Assembly (NCBI RefSeq): GCF_042646385.1 | Contig: NZ_JBHRTO010000001.1 | Span: 992,001 to 1,056,000, forward strand | Direction of reading: 5' to 3' | DNA: 64,000 nucleotides | Source of the DNA: Cypionkella sinensis | GTDB taxonomy: Bacteria > Pseudomonadota > Alphaproteobacteria > Rhodobacterales > Rhodobacteraceae | Shown: piece by piece, positions 1 to 9,219 of the stretch | How positions within the stretch are numbered: position 1 is the stretch's first letter | How the letters are laid out: every line of letters begins with the position of its first letter | Notes under the pieces: model-generated | Told to the model about the DNA's origin: nothing | Database searches by the model: none | Seen by the model: only the letters and a program-made list of their open reading frames with translations | Made by a program: the position numbers and the translations under genes

Positions 1-1295
1 CGTTGGAGCGGTATCTGCCCGAGCAACGTCTGTTTTTGAAATCTGATACCGAGACGCGCTTCATCCGCTTGCGCCCGAGCACCCAAGCCATCGCGCTGGT
101 GTTTGGCGCTTTGGCTTTGGCCTGGACGATTCTGGCGACCGCGATCTTGTTGCTCGATTCGATTTCGGCAGGCACCTCGCGTCAGCAGGTCGCCCGCCAA
201 CAGGCGCTTTATGAACAACGCCTGAACGATCTGTCGGCTGACCGCGATCTGCGTGCGGACGAGGCTGCATCGGCTCAAGGGCGTTTCAACCTTGCACTCG
301 CACAAGTGTCCCAGATGCAGGCGCGACTGCTGGCCTCGGAAGATCGGCGGCGCGAGCTGGAGACTGGGATCGACGTGATCCAGAACACCCTGCGCGGCGT
401 GATCAAGGAACGCGATCAGGCACGCGAACAGGTGGCTTCGCTGTCCACCGCCCCCACCGCAGGCCGGACCGAAGCCGAGCGTCTGGCGGATGCCGATGCG
501 ACGCTGGAGATGATGACCGCCTCTTTGGGCGAAACCGCGCAGGCGCGCGACCAGATGCAGACCGAAGCCGAAAAGGCCGAGGCGCGCACCAACAAGATCG
601 CGCAGGAGAAACAACAGCTTGAAGCCCGCAACGACGCGATCTTCGCGCAGTTGGAGCAGGCGATGAATGTCTCGGTCGAACCTTTGGACAAGATGTTCCG
701 CGCCGCTGGCCTGTCGCCGGATGATCTGCTGTCGGCGGTGCGCAAGGGTTACAGCGGCCAAGGCGGGCCTTTGACACCGATTTCGCTGTCGACGTCGGGC
801 ATGGCGCCGTCGGCAGATGAAACCCGCGCCAACGCGATTCTGAAAAGCCTTGATAACATGAACATGTATCGCATTGCCGCCTTCAAGGCACCGTTCGGGA
901 TGCCGGTGAAAACCGCTGTGCGCTATACCTCTGGCTTTGGCGGGCGCAATGATCCGCTGGGGCGTGGCTTTCGCCGTCACGAGGGGCAGGATATGGCGGG
1001 CGATTATGGCGCGCCGATCTACAGCACCGCTGACGGGGTTGTGACCTATGCCGGTTGGGAAAACGGCTATGGTCGCCTGATCAAGGTCCAGCACGCTTTT
1101 GGCATCGAAACCCGCTATGGCCATCTTTCGCAGATCAGAGTCGAAGTTGGTCAAAGGGTATCGCGCGGCGACAGGATCGGTGATATGGGCAACTCGGGCC
1201 GGTCCACCGGCACTCACCTTCACTACGAGATCCGTATCGGCGGATCCGCGATAAATCCGATGACCTTCATAAAGGCAGCCAGCAATGTTTTCTAA
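1..1295 (+). CDS. M23 family metallopeptidase, 5' end outside window
   Basis: Envelope zinc endopeptidase of the LytM/M23 type, expected to cut peptidoglycan cross-links or to act as a regulator of cell-wall enzymes. At least 430 residues are visible. A cytoplasmic N-terminal stretch is followed by one membrane segment (about residues 28-52), a long coiled-coil region (about 60-230) and a C-terminal M23 domain (about 310-420) with the metal ligands in RHEGQD and GTHLHYE. The layout is that of DUF5930/M23 proteins of Rhodobacterales. The reading frame is open at the window edge, and the first possible start is a TTG at position 3, so the true start is probably upstream. Its last 11 bases overlap the bactofilin gene, suggesting translational coupling and a joint role in cell shape. 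Confidence 0.9.
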   Translation, partial: LERYLPEQRLFLKSDTETRFIRLRPSTQAIALVFGALALAWTILATAILLLDSISAGTSRQQVARQQALYEQRLNDLSADRDLRADEAASAQGRFNLALAQVSQMQARLLASEDRRRELETGIDVIQNTLRGVIKERDQAREQVASLSTAPTAGRTEAERLADADATLEMMTASLGETAQARDQMQTEAEKAEARTNKIAQEKQQLEARNDAIFAQLEQAMNVSVEPLDKMFRAAGLSPDDLLSAVRKGYSGQGGPLTPISLSTSGMAPSADETRANAILKSLDNMNMYRIAAFKAPFGMPVKTAVRYTSGFGGRNDPLGRGFRRHEGQDMAGDYGAPIYSTADGVVTYAGWENGYGRLIKVQHAFGIETRYGHLSQIRVEVGQRVSRGDRIGDMGNSGRSTGTHLHYEIRIGGSAINPMTFIKAASNVF

Positions 1296-1794
1296 GAGCC
1301 GCATCAACGAACCGGGCCCCAAAGCGGGCGAGACCGATAAGCCCAAAGCGCCGGAGGCACCTGTGACCAAACCCTCGATGGATTTTACGCCTTCTGCGCC
1401 CAAGGGCAAAGTGGCGGCTTCGGTGCTTTCCGCCGATCTGACCGTGGTGGGCAATCTGCGCACCACCGGCGATATTCAGGTCGAAGGCACGGTTGAGGGC
1501 GATATCCGCGCGCATTTGTTGACTGTGGGCGAAACCGCAACCATCCGTGGTGAGATTGTCGCAGATGATATCGTTGTAAATGGCCGCGTGATTGGCCGTG
1601 TGCGTGGCTTGAAAGTGCGCCTGACCTCGACCGCGAAGGTCGAAGGCGACATCATTCACAAGACCATTGCGATTGAATCGGGCGCGCATTTCGAAGGCTC
1701 GGTGCAGCGTCAGGATGACCCGCTGTCGACGGGCCGTGCAGCAGCCCCGGCCAGCCGCATCGTGCAGACCCCGATTTCCAGCGAAGAAGCCTGA
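1285..1794 (+). CDS. bactofilin (polymer-forming cytoskeletal protein)
   Basis: Bactofilins self-assemble into beta-helical filaments that scaffold peptidoglycan enzymes and local cell-shape features. The 169-residue product has a disordered, proline- and lysine-rich N-terminus (about 1-40) and then the DUF583 core (about 45-145), visible as repeating short beta motifs such as VEGTVEGDI, IRGEIVADDIVVNGRVIG and AKVEGDIIHK. The length is typical of the family. The start codon lies inside the last codons of the preceding M23 peptidase gene (11-bp overlap). Bactofilin plus M23 peptidase pairs recur in other bacteria, for example with the helical-shape factors of epsilonproteobacteria, which supports a shared role. 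That functional link is inferred here. Confidence 0.92.
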   Translation: MFSKSRINEPGPKAGETDKPKAPEAPVTKPSMDFTPSAPKGKVAASVLSADLTVVGNLRTTGDIQVEGTVEGDIRAHLLTVGETATIRGEIVADDIVVNGRVIGRVRGLKVRLTSTAKVEGDIIHKTIAIESGAHFEGSVQRQDDPLSTGRAAAPASRIVQTPISSEEA

Positions 1795-1804
1795 ACTTAT
1801 ACAG

Positions 1805-3268
1805 ATGTCCGACATGGATGTGACAGGGCGGGCACCAGAGCAATCTCTGGTGCCCGTTGTCATTTGCGCCCCCGAACACCGCCGCGCGATGCTGTGGGCA
1901 GCGATTCTGGCGTCGTCCATGGGGTTCATCGATTCTTCGGTGACAGCCAATGCCTTGCCAGCGATGCGGGCGGCGCTGGGGGCCAGCCTGACACAGGCGC
2001 AATGGTTCAGCGGCATTTACCTGCTGGCGCTGACGGCGCTTATTCTGGTGGGCGGCGCGCTGGGGGATCGCTTTGGCACCGCGCGCGGCTTTGGGCTGGG
2101 CATCATCCTGTTCACGGTCAGCTCGCTGGGCTGTGCGCTGGCGTTCAGCCCCGAGACGATGATCGTGGCGCGCGGGTTGCAGGGTGTGGCGGCGGCGCTG
2201 ATGGTGCCGGGGTCGATGGCGTTGATTGGCAAAGCGTTTCCGCGTGAAGAACGCGGGGCGGCACTTGGGCTGTGGGCTGCGGCGTCGATTGCCACCGCGT
2301 CAGCGGGGCCGATTTTGGCCGGGTTGTGCCTGATGGTGGATCCGGTTTCGGGTTGGCGCTGGATTTTCGCGCTGAACCTGCCGCTGGGGGGTGTTTCGCT
2401 GTGGTTGCTGGCGCGCTATGCCTTGCCCGATCCGGGCCGCCCCGGCGTGCCGATTGATATTGTCGGTGCGGGTCTGGCGACGGTGGGCTTTGGTCTTGTC
2501 GCCTATGGCCTGAGTGCTGAAACCGGGGAATCGCTGGAGCTGATGGCGGTTGGTTTTGCTGTTCTGGCAGGCTTTCTGCTGTGGGAGGCGCGCTGCCCTG
2601 CCCCGATGATCCGGCTGAGCATGTTCCGGGTGCGCAGGTTTTCTGCGATCAATCTTGCGACGTTCCTGTTGTATTTCGCCGTCACCGGCATCGGGTTTTA
2701 TCTGCCGATGACTGCTGTGTCGGCCTGGGGGGCGGATGCGTTGGCGATGGTGGCGGCGTTTCTGCCCGGCGCGCTGATGATTGCGCTGCTGTCCACCCGG
2801 ATGGGCAAGCTGGCCGACCGGCTGGGACCCGCGCGGTTTCTGGTGGTGGGGGCTGTGCTGGTGGCGCTGGCGCAGGCGGGATTGGCCGTAAGCGCGCATG
2901 AAGCGTTGTATTGGACCCGCGCTGTGCCGCTGATGTGGCTATCGGGGTTCGGCATGGCGCTGTTGGTCGCCCCCTTGACGACGGTGGTGATGACCTCGGC
3001 CAGCGATGCCGATCAGGGTGCAGCCTCGGGCATCAACAACGCGGTGGCGCGGGCGGCAAGCCTGCTTGCAGTGGCACTGATGGGGCGGATGGCGGCGGCG
3101 GGGTATGGCGCGATTGGCCCTGATACGCCGGGATTCGGTGTGATTGCCGCGACGCCTGCACATGTCGCAGCCACTGGCGTGGGCTTTGCCCATATCGCCG
3201 TGCTGGCGGCAGCGGCGTCGCTGGCCTCGGCGCTGGTGTCGGCCTGGGGATTAAGACGGGGCGCTTAG
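1805..3268 (+). CDS. MFS transporter, DHA2 (EmrB/QacA) type
   Basis: Inner-membrane drug/proton antiporter of the 14-helix DHA2 class. The 487-residue protein starts at an ATG ten bases after the bactofilin stop. An in-frame extension to 1667 is rejected because it would lie inside the bactofilin gene. The first helix begins near residue 27 and the sequence carries the typical motif around FIDSSVTANALPAM and the loop motif GGALGDRFGTARG between helices 2 and 3. Helices then run to the C-terminus. The exported compound cannot be read from sequence. The stop codon overlaps the stop of the convergent DUF2189 gene (shared bases 3265-3268), leaving no room for an intergenic terminator. Confidence 0.88.
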   Translation: MSDMDVTGRAPEQSLVPVVICAPEHRRAMLWAAILASSMGFIDSSVTANALPAMRAALGASLTQAQWFSGIYLLALTALILVGGALGDRFGTARGFGLGIILFTVSSLGCALAFSPETMIVARGLQGVAAALMVPGSMALIGKAFPREERGAALGLWAAASIATASAGPILAGLCLMVDPVSGWRWIFALNLPLGGVSLWLLARYALPDPGRPGVPIDIVGAGLATVGFGLVAYGLSAETGESLELMAVGFAVLAGFLLWEARCPAPMIRLSMFRVRRFSAINLATFLLYFAVTGIGFYLPMTAVSAWGADALAMVAAFLPGALMIALLSTRMGKLADRLGPARFLVVGAVLVALAQAGLAVSAHEALYWTRAVPLMWLSGFGMALLVAPLTTVVMTSASDADQGAASGINNAVARAASLLAVALMGRMAAAGYGAIGPDTPGFGVIAATPAHVAATGVGFAHIAVLAAAASLASALVSAWGLRRGA

Positions 3269-4038
3269 GCAGGCCAACTGACGGCGCGGCGATAGAGGTG
3301 CCAACTGGCGTGGCCCAGCACCGGCAAGGCAAGGAACAGGCCGAAGAAGCCCGGCAGCATCGCCACAAACAAGGCGGTCGCGATGAACGCCCCCCAAGCC
3401 AGCATCACCAGCGGGCTTTCCGCCACCACCGCGCAAGAAGTCAGCATGGCGGTGACGAAATCGACCTCACGTTCCAGCAGCATTGGCAGGCTGACCACCG
3501 TCAGGCAGAACAACAGCGTCGAGAACACCGCACCAATCGCCGTGCCGACGGCCAGCATCGTCAACCCCGCAGGCGTGGCGAACACGGCGAAGGAGGATGA
3601 AACATTGGTCATCACCGCATTGCCGAGAAACAGCGCGAAAATCATATGCGACAGGAAGTTCCAGAACAGAAAGAACACCACGATCACCGCCGCGATGGAC
3701 GGGATTTGCCGGTCTTTCTGCCGGAAGATCACCAGCAGCGTGGCATGGCGATCCAGCGGCAGCCCGGCCTCTAGCCTGCGCGAGACATCGTAAAGGCCGC
3801 AGGCGATGAATGGCCCCAGAATCGGAAAACCTGCAGCGGCGGGCAGTGTCCACCACAACTGACCGGCCCCGGTAACGGCAAAGTAGATCAGCCAGCCACC
3901 GATCACGTAGATACAGGCGAAGAGCAGGCCATAATGTGGGGCTGCCAGAAAGTCCTGCCACCCCGCCCGCAAGGCCGCCGTCAGATCACTGACCTCGACA
4001 TGCATCACCTCTGGCCGCTCTGCCTGTCGTTGTTCCAT
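3265..4038 (-). CDS. DUF2189 domain membrane protein
   Basis: Integral membrane protein of 257 residues matching the DUF2189 family, which is widespread in alphaproteobacteria and has no established function. Six or seven hydrophobic segments are visible, starting around residue 38 with LLFACIYVIGGWLIYF. Conserved-looking motifs are GWQDFLAAPHYGLLF near the N-terminus and GPFIACGLYDVSRRLEAG around residues 72-90. A strong GGGGAGAAG ribosome-binding site precedes the ATG. The gene is convergent with the MFS transporter and shares its stop region. It is followed upstream by prfB on the same strand with an 85-bp gap, so cotranscription with prfB is possible. Confidence 0.8.
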   Translation of the reverse strand: MEQRQAERPEVMHVEVSDLTAALRAGWQDFLAAPHYGLLFACIYVIGGWLIYFAVTGAGQLWWTLPAAAGFPILGPFIACGLYDVSRRLEAGLPLDRHATLLVIFRQKDRQIPSIAAVIVVFFLFWNFLSHMIFALFLGNAVMTNVSSSFAVFATPAGLTMLAVGTAIGAVFSTLLFCLTVVSLPMLLEREVDFVTAMLTSCAVVAESPLVMLAWGAFIATALFVAMLPGFFGLFLALPVLGHASWHLYRRAVSWPA

Positions 4039-4123
4039 GCTTCTCCCCCCGCTTTGGGTCTGACTATGCGCGGAACTGGATCACAGAGAAGATGTATTTC
4101 CAACAAGGCATTAAGGGCGACCC

Positions 4124-5251
4124 TTAATCCTCGGCATTGGCCTCGGCGCGGGATTTTCCGGCCACGTCCATCGCCAGCGTTGCGGCCATGAACTTGTCGA
4201 GATCACCGTCCAGCACGCCGCCGGTGTCCGAGGTCTCGTGCCCCGTGCGCAGGTCTTTCACCATCTGATAGGGCTGCAGCACGTAAGAACGGATCTGGTT
4301 GCCCCAGCCCGCATCGCCCTTGGCGTCGTGCTGCGCGTTGATCGAGGCGTTGCGGCGGTCGAGCTCCAACTGATACAGCCGCGAGCGCAAAGCGTTCATG
4401 CAGGCCTCGCGGTTCTGGTGCTGCGATTTCATCGAGCTTGTCACCACGATATTGGTCGGCAAGTGGGTGATCCGCACCGCCGAGTCGGTGGTGTTGACGT
4501 GCTGGCCGCCCGCGCCCGATGAGCGATAGGTGTCGATGCGGATGTCGCGGTCGGGGATGTCGATCTCGATATTGTCATCGACCACCGGATAGACCCAGAC
4601 CGAGGCAAAAGAGGTCTGGCGTTTGTCGGCAGAGCCATAGGGGCTGATCCGCACCAGGCGGTGCACGCCGGATTCCGATTTCAGCCAGCCATAGGCATTG
4701 AGGCCGGAAATCTTGTAGCCCGCCGATTTGATGCCGGTTTCATCGCCCGCCGATTCCGACTGCAATTCCACCTTGTAGCCCTTTTTCTCGGCCCAGCGGA
4801 CATACATGCGCGCCAACATGCTGGCCCAGTCACAGGACTCTGTCCCGCCCGCGCCTGCGTTGATTTCAAGGAAGGTGTCGTTGCCGTCCGCCTCGCCGTT
4901 CAGCAAAGCCTCGAGTTCCTTGGCACCGGCCAGTTCGACCAGCCCCTTCAGCGCCTCTTCGGCCTCGGTGACGATTTCTTCATCGCCCTCGGCCTCGCCG
5001 AGTTCGATCAGATCGACATTGTCGCGCAGACCACTTTCGATCAGCTTATAGGTGGAGATCTGTTCGATCAGCCCCTGACGTTCGCGCATCAGCTTTTGCG
5101 CCTTAGCGGGGTCATTCCACAGATCGGGGGCTTCGATCATCGCGTCGAATTCTTCCAACCGATGCGCAGCCGTCTCCCAATCCATCCGTTGACCGAGCAG
5201 GCGGAGGGATTTGGTGATGGCATCGACATTGTATTGCGTCTCGGTGCGCAT
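4124..5251 (-). CDS. prfB: peptide chain release factor 2
   Basis: RF2 recognises UGA and UAA stop codons in the ribosomal A site and triggers peptidyl-tRNA hydrolysis. The 375-residue length is normal. The catalytic GGQ motif is seen in SSGAGGQHVNTT (about residues 245-256). The codon-recognition tripeptide, SPF in E. coli RF2, reads SPY here (RISPYGSADKRQTSF). The reading frame is continuous, without the in-frame UGA and programmed +1 frameshift of E. coli prfB; to my knowledge this is usual in alphaproteobacteria. An AAGGA ribosome-binding site precedes the ATG. It follows the PBP1A gene on the same strand, an arrangement I believe is conserved in Rhodobacterales. Confidence 0.96.
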   Translation of the reverse strand: MRTETQYNVDAITKSLRLLGQRMDWETAAHRLEEFDAMIEAPDLWNDPAKAQKLMRERQGLIEQISTYKLIESGLRDNVDLIELGEAEGDEEIVTEAEEALKGLVELAGAKELEALLNGEADGNDTFLEINAGAGGTESCDWASMLARMYVRWAEKKGYKVELQSESAGDETGIKSAGYKISGLNAYGWLKSESGVHRLVRISPYGSADKRQTSFASVWVYPVVDDNIEIDIPDRDIRIDTYRSSGAGGQHVNTTDSAVRITHLPTNIVVTSSMKSQHQNREACMNALRSRLYQLELDRRNASINAQHDAKGDAGWGNQIRSYVLQPYQMVKDLRTGHETSDTGGVLDGDLDKFMAATLAMDVAGKSRAEANAED

Positions 5252-5322
5252 GAGGCGGAGTCCTTAACAGATCGGTATTTGGCGGCGGTGATAGCGCGGT
5301 CGGCTGCAAGCGGCAAGCGCCG

Positions 5323-7881
5323 CTAATACAGCCCGCCCGAGGATAGCGTGCCGAAATTGGCCTTCTTCGGCACGGATTTGGTCTGACCATCCGAGGTGGT
5401 CACGGTATCCGCGCCCCCCGCATCGCTTTCGCCATTGGCAAACAGCGGCAGGTTCGAGCCCATGGCAAAACCGCCGTCGATCACCTCGCCCAAGGCGAAC
5501 AAAGGCTCTTCGCCTTCGCGGAAGTATTCGGCCACCACGTTCGAGCCCGAGGCATCCGGGCCCAGCAGCGCGCCGGTAAAGCGGTCGATGTTCTGGAAGT
5601 AACCACCCGGCGGCACTTTGAACGCGGTGCCACCCCGGCGCTTGACCACTTCTTTCATGAATTCCTGAAAGATCGGCACGCACAACGTGCCGCCGAACGC
5701 CCCCGGCCCGAGGGTGCGCGGCTGGTCAAAGCCCATGTAGCACCCCGCCACCGTATTCGAGGTATAGCCGATAAACCACACGTCCTTGGCATCATTGGTC
5801 GTGCCGGTCTTGCCCGCCACCGGCACCGGCAGCTTGACGCCGGTGCCCGAGCCGCGCTGGATCACGCCTTGCATCATCGAGGTCAACTGATAGGCAGTGA
5901 TCGCATCCATCACGCGCTCACGGTTGCTGTCGATCTTGACGCCCTCGCCCTTAGGCAGGCGCGGCGAGTTGCAATCCTCGCAGGTGCGCTGATCGTGGCG
6001 ATAGATCGTCTTGCCATAGCGGTCTTGCACGCGGTCCACCAAGGTCGGCTCTACCCGCTCGCCGCCATTGGCGAACATCGCGTAAGCTGCGACCATCTTG
6101 TAAAGCGTGGTTTCCTGCGCGCCCAGGGCATTGGCCAAGAACGGCTGCATCGGTTTGTAAACACCGAACTTTTCGGCATAGGTCGCCACCAGCGGCATGC
6201 CGATTTCCTGCGCGATTCGAATGGTCATCAGGTTACGCGACTGTTCGATCCCGGTGCGCATCGGCGTGGGGCCGTAGAATTTGTTGGTCGAGTTTTTCGG
6301 CGTCCACAGCCCTTGCGGGGTTTCCACCTCGATCGGGGCGTCAACGATGATGGTGGCGGGGGTAAAGCCGGAATCCAAAGCCGCTGCATAGACGAAGGGC
6401 TTGAAGCTGGAGCCGGGCTGCCGTGTGGCTTGCGTGGCCCGGTTGAACACCGAAGCCTGATAGCTGAACCCGCCCTGCATCGCCATGACGCGGCCCGTGT
6501 TCACGTCCATCGCCATGAAACCGCCCTGCACTTCGGGCACCTGCCGCAGAGACCAACGCACGAATTCACCCGTCTTGTCGTCGGTGATCTGCCGCACCAT
6601 CACCACATCGCCCACGTCGACCAGATCGGAAGGCACACGGGCTTTCTTGCCCAGCTTGCCGCCCTCCAGCCGCTTGCGCGCCCAAGTCACGTCGGTCGCG
6701 GGAATTTCTTGGGTGCCATCCACGCCCTCGATGCCGATTTCGGCGGTCTTTTCACCCAAAGACAGCACCACAGCGACATGCCAGCCTGTCACATCGCGCG
6801 GCATATCCTTGACCTCGGACAGAGCCTTGCGCCATGCGGCCTCATCCCCCAACACTTCAGTTGGCAGGGTCTTGCCCGTGCCGCGCCATACGCCTTGATT
6901 GCGGTCGTATTTCTCGAGGCCCCGGCGCAGCGCGGTGGCGGCGATTTCTTGCAGTTCGGGGTCGGCGGTGGCGCGGATCGACAGACCACCGCCGAAGAAT
7001 TCTTCCTCGCCAAAGGTGCCCGACAGTTGCCGGCGGATTTCATCGGTAAAGTAATCGCGCGGGGGCAAAGCCTCGCGGAACGCCGGATAATCGCCGTTCT
7101 GCACCGATTTCAAAGGCTCATTGCGGGCCTCTTCATAGGTGGGCTTGTCGATGTAGCCGTTCTGTAACATCTCGTTCAGCACATAATTGCGCCGCGCGGT
7201 CAGCCGTTCTTTCTGCGTCACCGGGTTATAGTCGCTGGGCGCTTTTGGCATCGAGGCCAGTGTCGCGGCCTCGGCGGGCGACAGTTGATCCAGCGATTTG
7301 TTGAAGTAAGTCTGGGCGGCAGCGGCTACACCATAGCTGTTCTGGCCAAGGAAAATCTCGTTCAGATAAAGCTCAAGGATTTTATCCTTCGAAAGGGTCT
7401 GCTCCAGCCGGGATGCCAGAATCAATTCCTTGACCTTGCGTTCCACCGAGCGCGAGCCATCCAGCAAGAAATTCTTCATCACCTGCTGGGTGATGGTGGA
7501 GGCCCCGCGCGCATTGCGGCCGCCCGATTTGATCGCATCCCAGGCCGCCGAGATCATGCCCTGCACGTCATAGCCCTTGTGGGTGTAGAAATGCTTGTCC
7601 TCGGCCGAGATGAAGGCATCGCGCACCAGCACCGGAATATCTTCGATCGGCACGAAAAGCCGACGTTCCTTGGCAAATTCGTCAACGATCTTGCCCTCTC
7701 CAGAGTAAATCCGGCTGATCGTCGGGGGGGAGTATTGCGCAAGGCTGTCATGGCTCGGCAGGTCAGCCGAATACATCCAGAACACTGCGCCCAAGGTCAG
7801 CGCCCCGAACAACAGACCAAGCGTGATCGTCGTGAAAATGCCCCCGAAGAAAGAGCCGATAAACCTGAGCACGCTTGTCAT
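5323..7881 (-). CDS. mrcA: penicillin-binding protein 1A (class A bifunctional PBP)
   Basis: Bifunctional peptidoglycan glycosyltransferase and DD-transpeptidase of the inner membrane. One N-terminal membrane segment is followed by a GT51 domain with catalytic glutamate in SAEDKHFYTHKG, an OB-like insertion, and a transpeptidase domain carrying SSFK (active-site serine), SRN and KTGT motifs. The chosen start gives 852 residues beginning MTSVLRF. An earlier in-frame ATG at 7950 would add 23 residues that do not resemble family members. The C-terminal tail after about residue 760 is low in complexity. The upstream neighbour on the same strand is a cell-wall amidase, and prfB lies downstream. 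Confidence 0.94.
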   Translation of the reverse strand: MTSVLRFIGSFFGGIFTTITLGLLFGALTLGAVFWMYSADLPSHDSLAQYSPPTISRIYSGEGKIVDEFAKERRLFVPIEDIPVLVRDAFISAEDKHFYTHKGYDVQGMISAAWDAIKSGGRNARGASTITQQVMKNFLLDGSRSVERKVKELILASRLEQTLSKDKILELYLNEIFLGQNSYGVAAAAQTYFNKSLDQLSPAEAATLASMPKAPSDYNPVTQKERLTARRNYVLNEMLQNGYIDKPTYEEARNEPLKSVQNGDYPAFREALPPRDYFTDEIRRQLSGTFGEEEFFGGGLSIRATADPELQEIAATALRRGLEKYDRNQGVWRGTGKTLPTEVLGDEAAWRKALSEVKDMPRDVTGWHVAVVLSLGEKTAEIGIEGVDGTQEIPATDVTWARKRLEGGKLGKKARVPSDLVDVGDVVMVRQITDDKTGEFVRWSLRQVPEVQGGFMAMDVNTGRVMAMQGGFSYQASVFNRATQATRQPGSSFKPFVYAAALDSGFTPATIIVDAPIEVETPQGLWTPKNSTNKFYGPTPMRTGIEQSRNLMTIRIAQEIGMPLVATYAEKFGVYKPMQPFLANALGAQETTLYKMVAAYAMFANGGERVEPTLVDRVQDRYGKTIYRHDQRTCEDCNSPRLPKGEGVKIDSNRERVMDAITAYQLTSMMQGVIQRGSGTGVKLPVPVAGKTGTTNDAKDVWFIGYTSNTVAGCYMGFDQPRTLGPGAFGGTLCVPIFQEFMKEVVKRRGGTAFKVPPGGYFQNIDRFTGALLGPDASGSNVVAEYFREGEEPLFALGEVIDGGFAMGSNLPLFANGESDAGGADTVTTSDGQTKSVPKKANFGTLSSGGLY

Positions 7882-7992
7882 TCCCGCAATCGCGACAGGC
7901 ACCCTGCCCGCGCACGCGCGCTTATACACGCGGGTGGGCGGAAAGGTCAAAACACTCCGCTGCGATTTTTGATCACGGGCGAAGTGCCGCCG

Positions 7993-9192
7993 TCACTTCA
8001 AGGGAAGCGCCTGCAAGCCCGCATCCTGCTTGGCCCAGGCCTTGAGGCCAGAGACCACCGCCGCCGCCATCGTTTCACGCCATTTCGGATCATTCAGCCG
8101 CTTCAGATCGCGTTCCGATGACAAGAACCCCAGTTCCAGCAGGATCGAGGGGATATCCGCCGATTTCAGCACCGAGAAACTCGCCTGCTGGCGCGGATGG
8201 CGGTGCATCTTCACGCCTTGCGCCTTGATCGCGGTCTCAAGCGCCATGCCCAGACGCTCGGTGCGCGGGCTGGTATCGGTGCGCGCCATATCCATTAGCA
8301 CTTCGGCGACCAGATCATCCTGCTGGCTCAGATCGACCCCGGCCAACAGATCATCGCGGTCGTGGCGTTCCGCCAATGCCGCCGAGGCCTCGTCACTGGC
8401 ATCTGCCGCCAGCGAATAGATCGTCGCCCCCACCGCATCGCCTTCGGCAATCGCATCGGCATGCAGCGACAGGAAAACGCTGGCCCCAGCCTGATGCGCA
8501 ATCGAAATTCGGGTCTCTAACGGAACGAATACATCCTCGTCGCGCGTCATCACCACGTCAAAGCCGCCATCGCGCAGCAGCGCCTCTTTCAACTCGCGGG
8601 CAAATTTCAGCACCAAGGTCTTTTCGTTCTGCCCGTCGCGCTCCGCCCCCGGATCAATGCCGCCATGGCCGGGGTCCAGCACCACCACCAGCTTGCCGGG
8701 TTTCTTCGGTGCGGGCTGCAACACCGCCGCCTGCGGCAGGGTCCATTCCGCAGGCTCGGGCAAAGCTGCAAGGGCGGCAAACGCAGCTTCGGTGATGGGT
8801 TCCAGCCGCAGATGCACGCCGACCGCGCCCTTGGTGCGCATCTCGGCAGATGTGACCTGCATGGGGGCGGCCAATTCCAGCACCAGCCGCGACCAACCGG
8901 GGCGGAACACACCCGCCCGCATCGCGACAACCGCATCGCTGGCCTGTGGCATATCGGCAAGGCCCGTCCAATCTACCTCGCGGAAATCGACCACCAATCG
9001 CGCGGGATCATCCAGCACCCGCACGCGCCACGGCACTGCCTGCGACAGGCCAAGATCAATTTGCACGCCCGATCCCGCATCCACGATCTCGGACACTCCC
9101 GGCTGAAACTTCGCCAGCCCAGAGAGTTGCTGCGCCTGCATTGGCAAGGCAAGCGCACATATCCAAAAAACAAGACCGAAAAGCGCCTTCAT
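7993..9192 (-). CDS. N-acetylmuramoyl-L-alanine amidase (AmiC type)
   Basis: Periplasmic zinc amidase that removes stem peptides from peptidoglycan during daughter-cell separation. The 399-residue protein has a signal peptide ending near MQAQQ (about residue 21), an AMIN-like localisation domain (about 30-135) and a catalytic Amidase_3 domain (about 168-390). Metal ligands are visible in LDPGHGGIDPGA, a downstream glutamate in NEKTLV, and SLHADA. The C-terminal glutamate region reads SILLELGFLSSERDL. The gene sits directly upstream of PBP1A on the same strand, a logical cell-wall pair. Its ATG lies inside a 33-bp repeat motif that also contains the stop codon of the upstream aminotransferase gene. 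Confidence 0.93.
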   Translation of the reverse strand: MKALFGLVFWICALALPMQAQQLSGLAKFQPGVSEIVDAGSGVQIDLGLSQAVPWRVRVLDDPARLVVDFREVDWTGLADMPQASDAVVAMRAGVFRPGWSRLVLELAAPMQVTSAEMRTKGAVGVHLRLEPITEAAFAALAALPEPAEWTLPQAAVLQPAPKKPGKLVVVLDPGHGGIDPGAERDGQNEKTLVLKFARELKEALLRDGGFDVVMTRDEDVFVPLETRISIAHQAGASVFLSLHADAIAEGDAVGATIYSLAADASDEASAALAERHDRDDLLAGVDLSQQDDLVAEVLMDMARTDTSPRTERLGMALETAIKAQGVKMHRHPRQQASFSVLKSADIPSILLELGFLSSERDLKRLNDPKWRETMAAAVVSGLKAWAKQDAGLQALPLK

Positions 9193-9219
9193 CTTGGTCT
9201 AAATACTCCCGCCGGAGGC
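9187..9219 (-). repeat. short dispersed repeat motif, copy 1
   Basis: A 33-bp stretch containing AAATACTCCCGCCGGAGGC followed on the other side by CTTCATCTTGG. The same block recurs at 51057-51089 with 31 of 33 positions identical. Here it supplies the last residues and stop of the aminotransferase gene (ending ASGGSI) and, a few bases later, the ATG-AAG start of the amidase. The second copy is intergenic, so the motif seems to be a repeat rather than a coding constraint. Confidence 0.7.

Noticed and set aside
5869..7167. Long plus-strand open frame opposite the PBP1A gene
   Set aside because: A high-GC shadow frame of a clear PBP1A gene with no family motif or ribosome-binding site; the same holds for the long frames opposite lon, hemA, the CoA-transferase and the GMC/ALDH genes.
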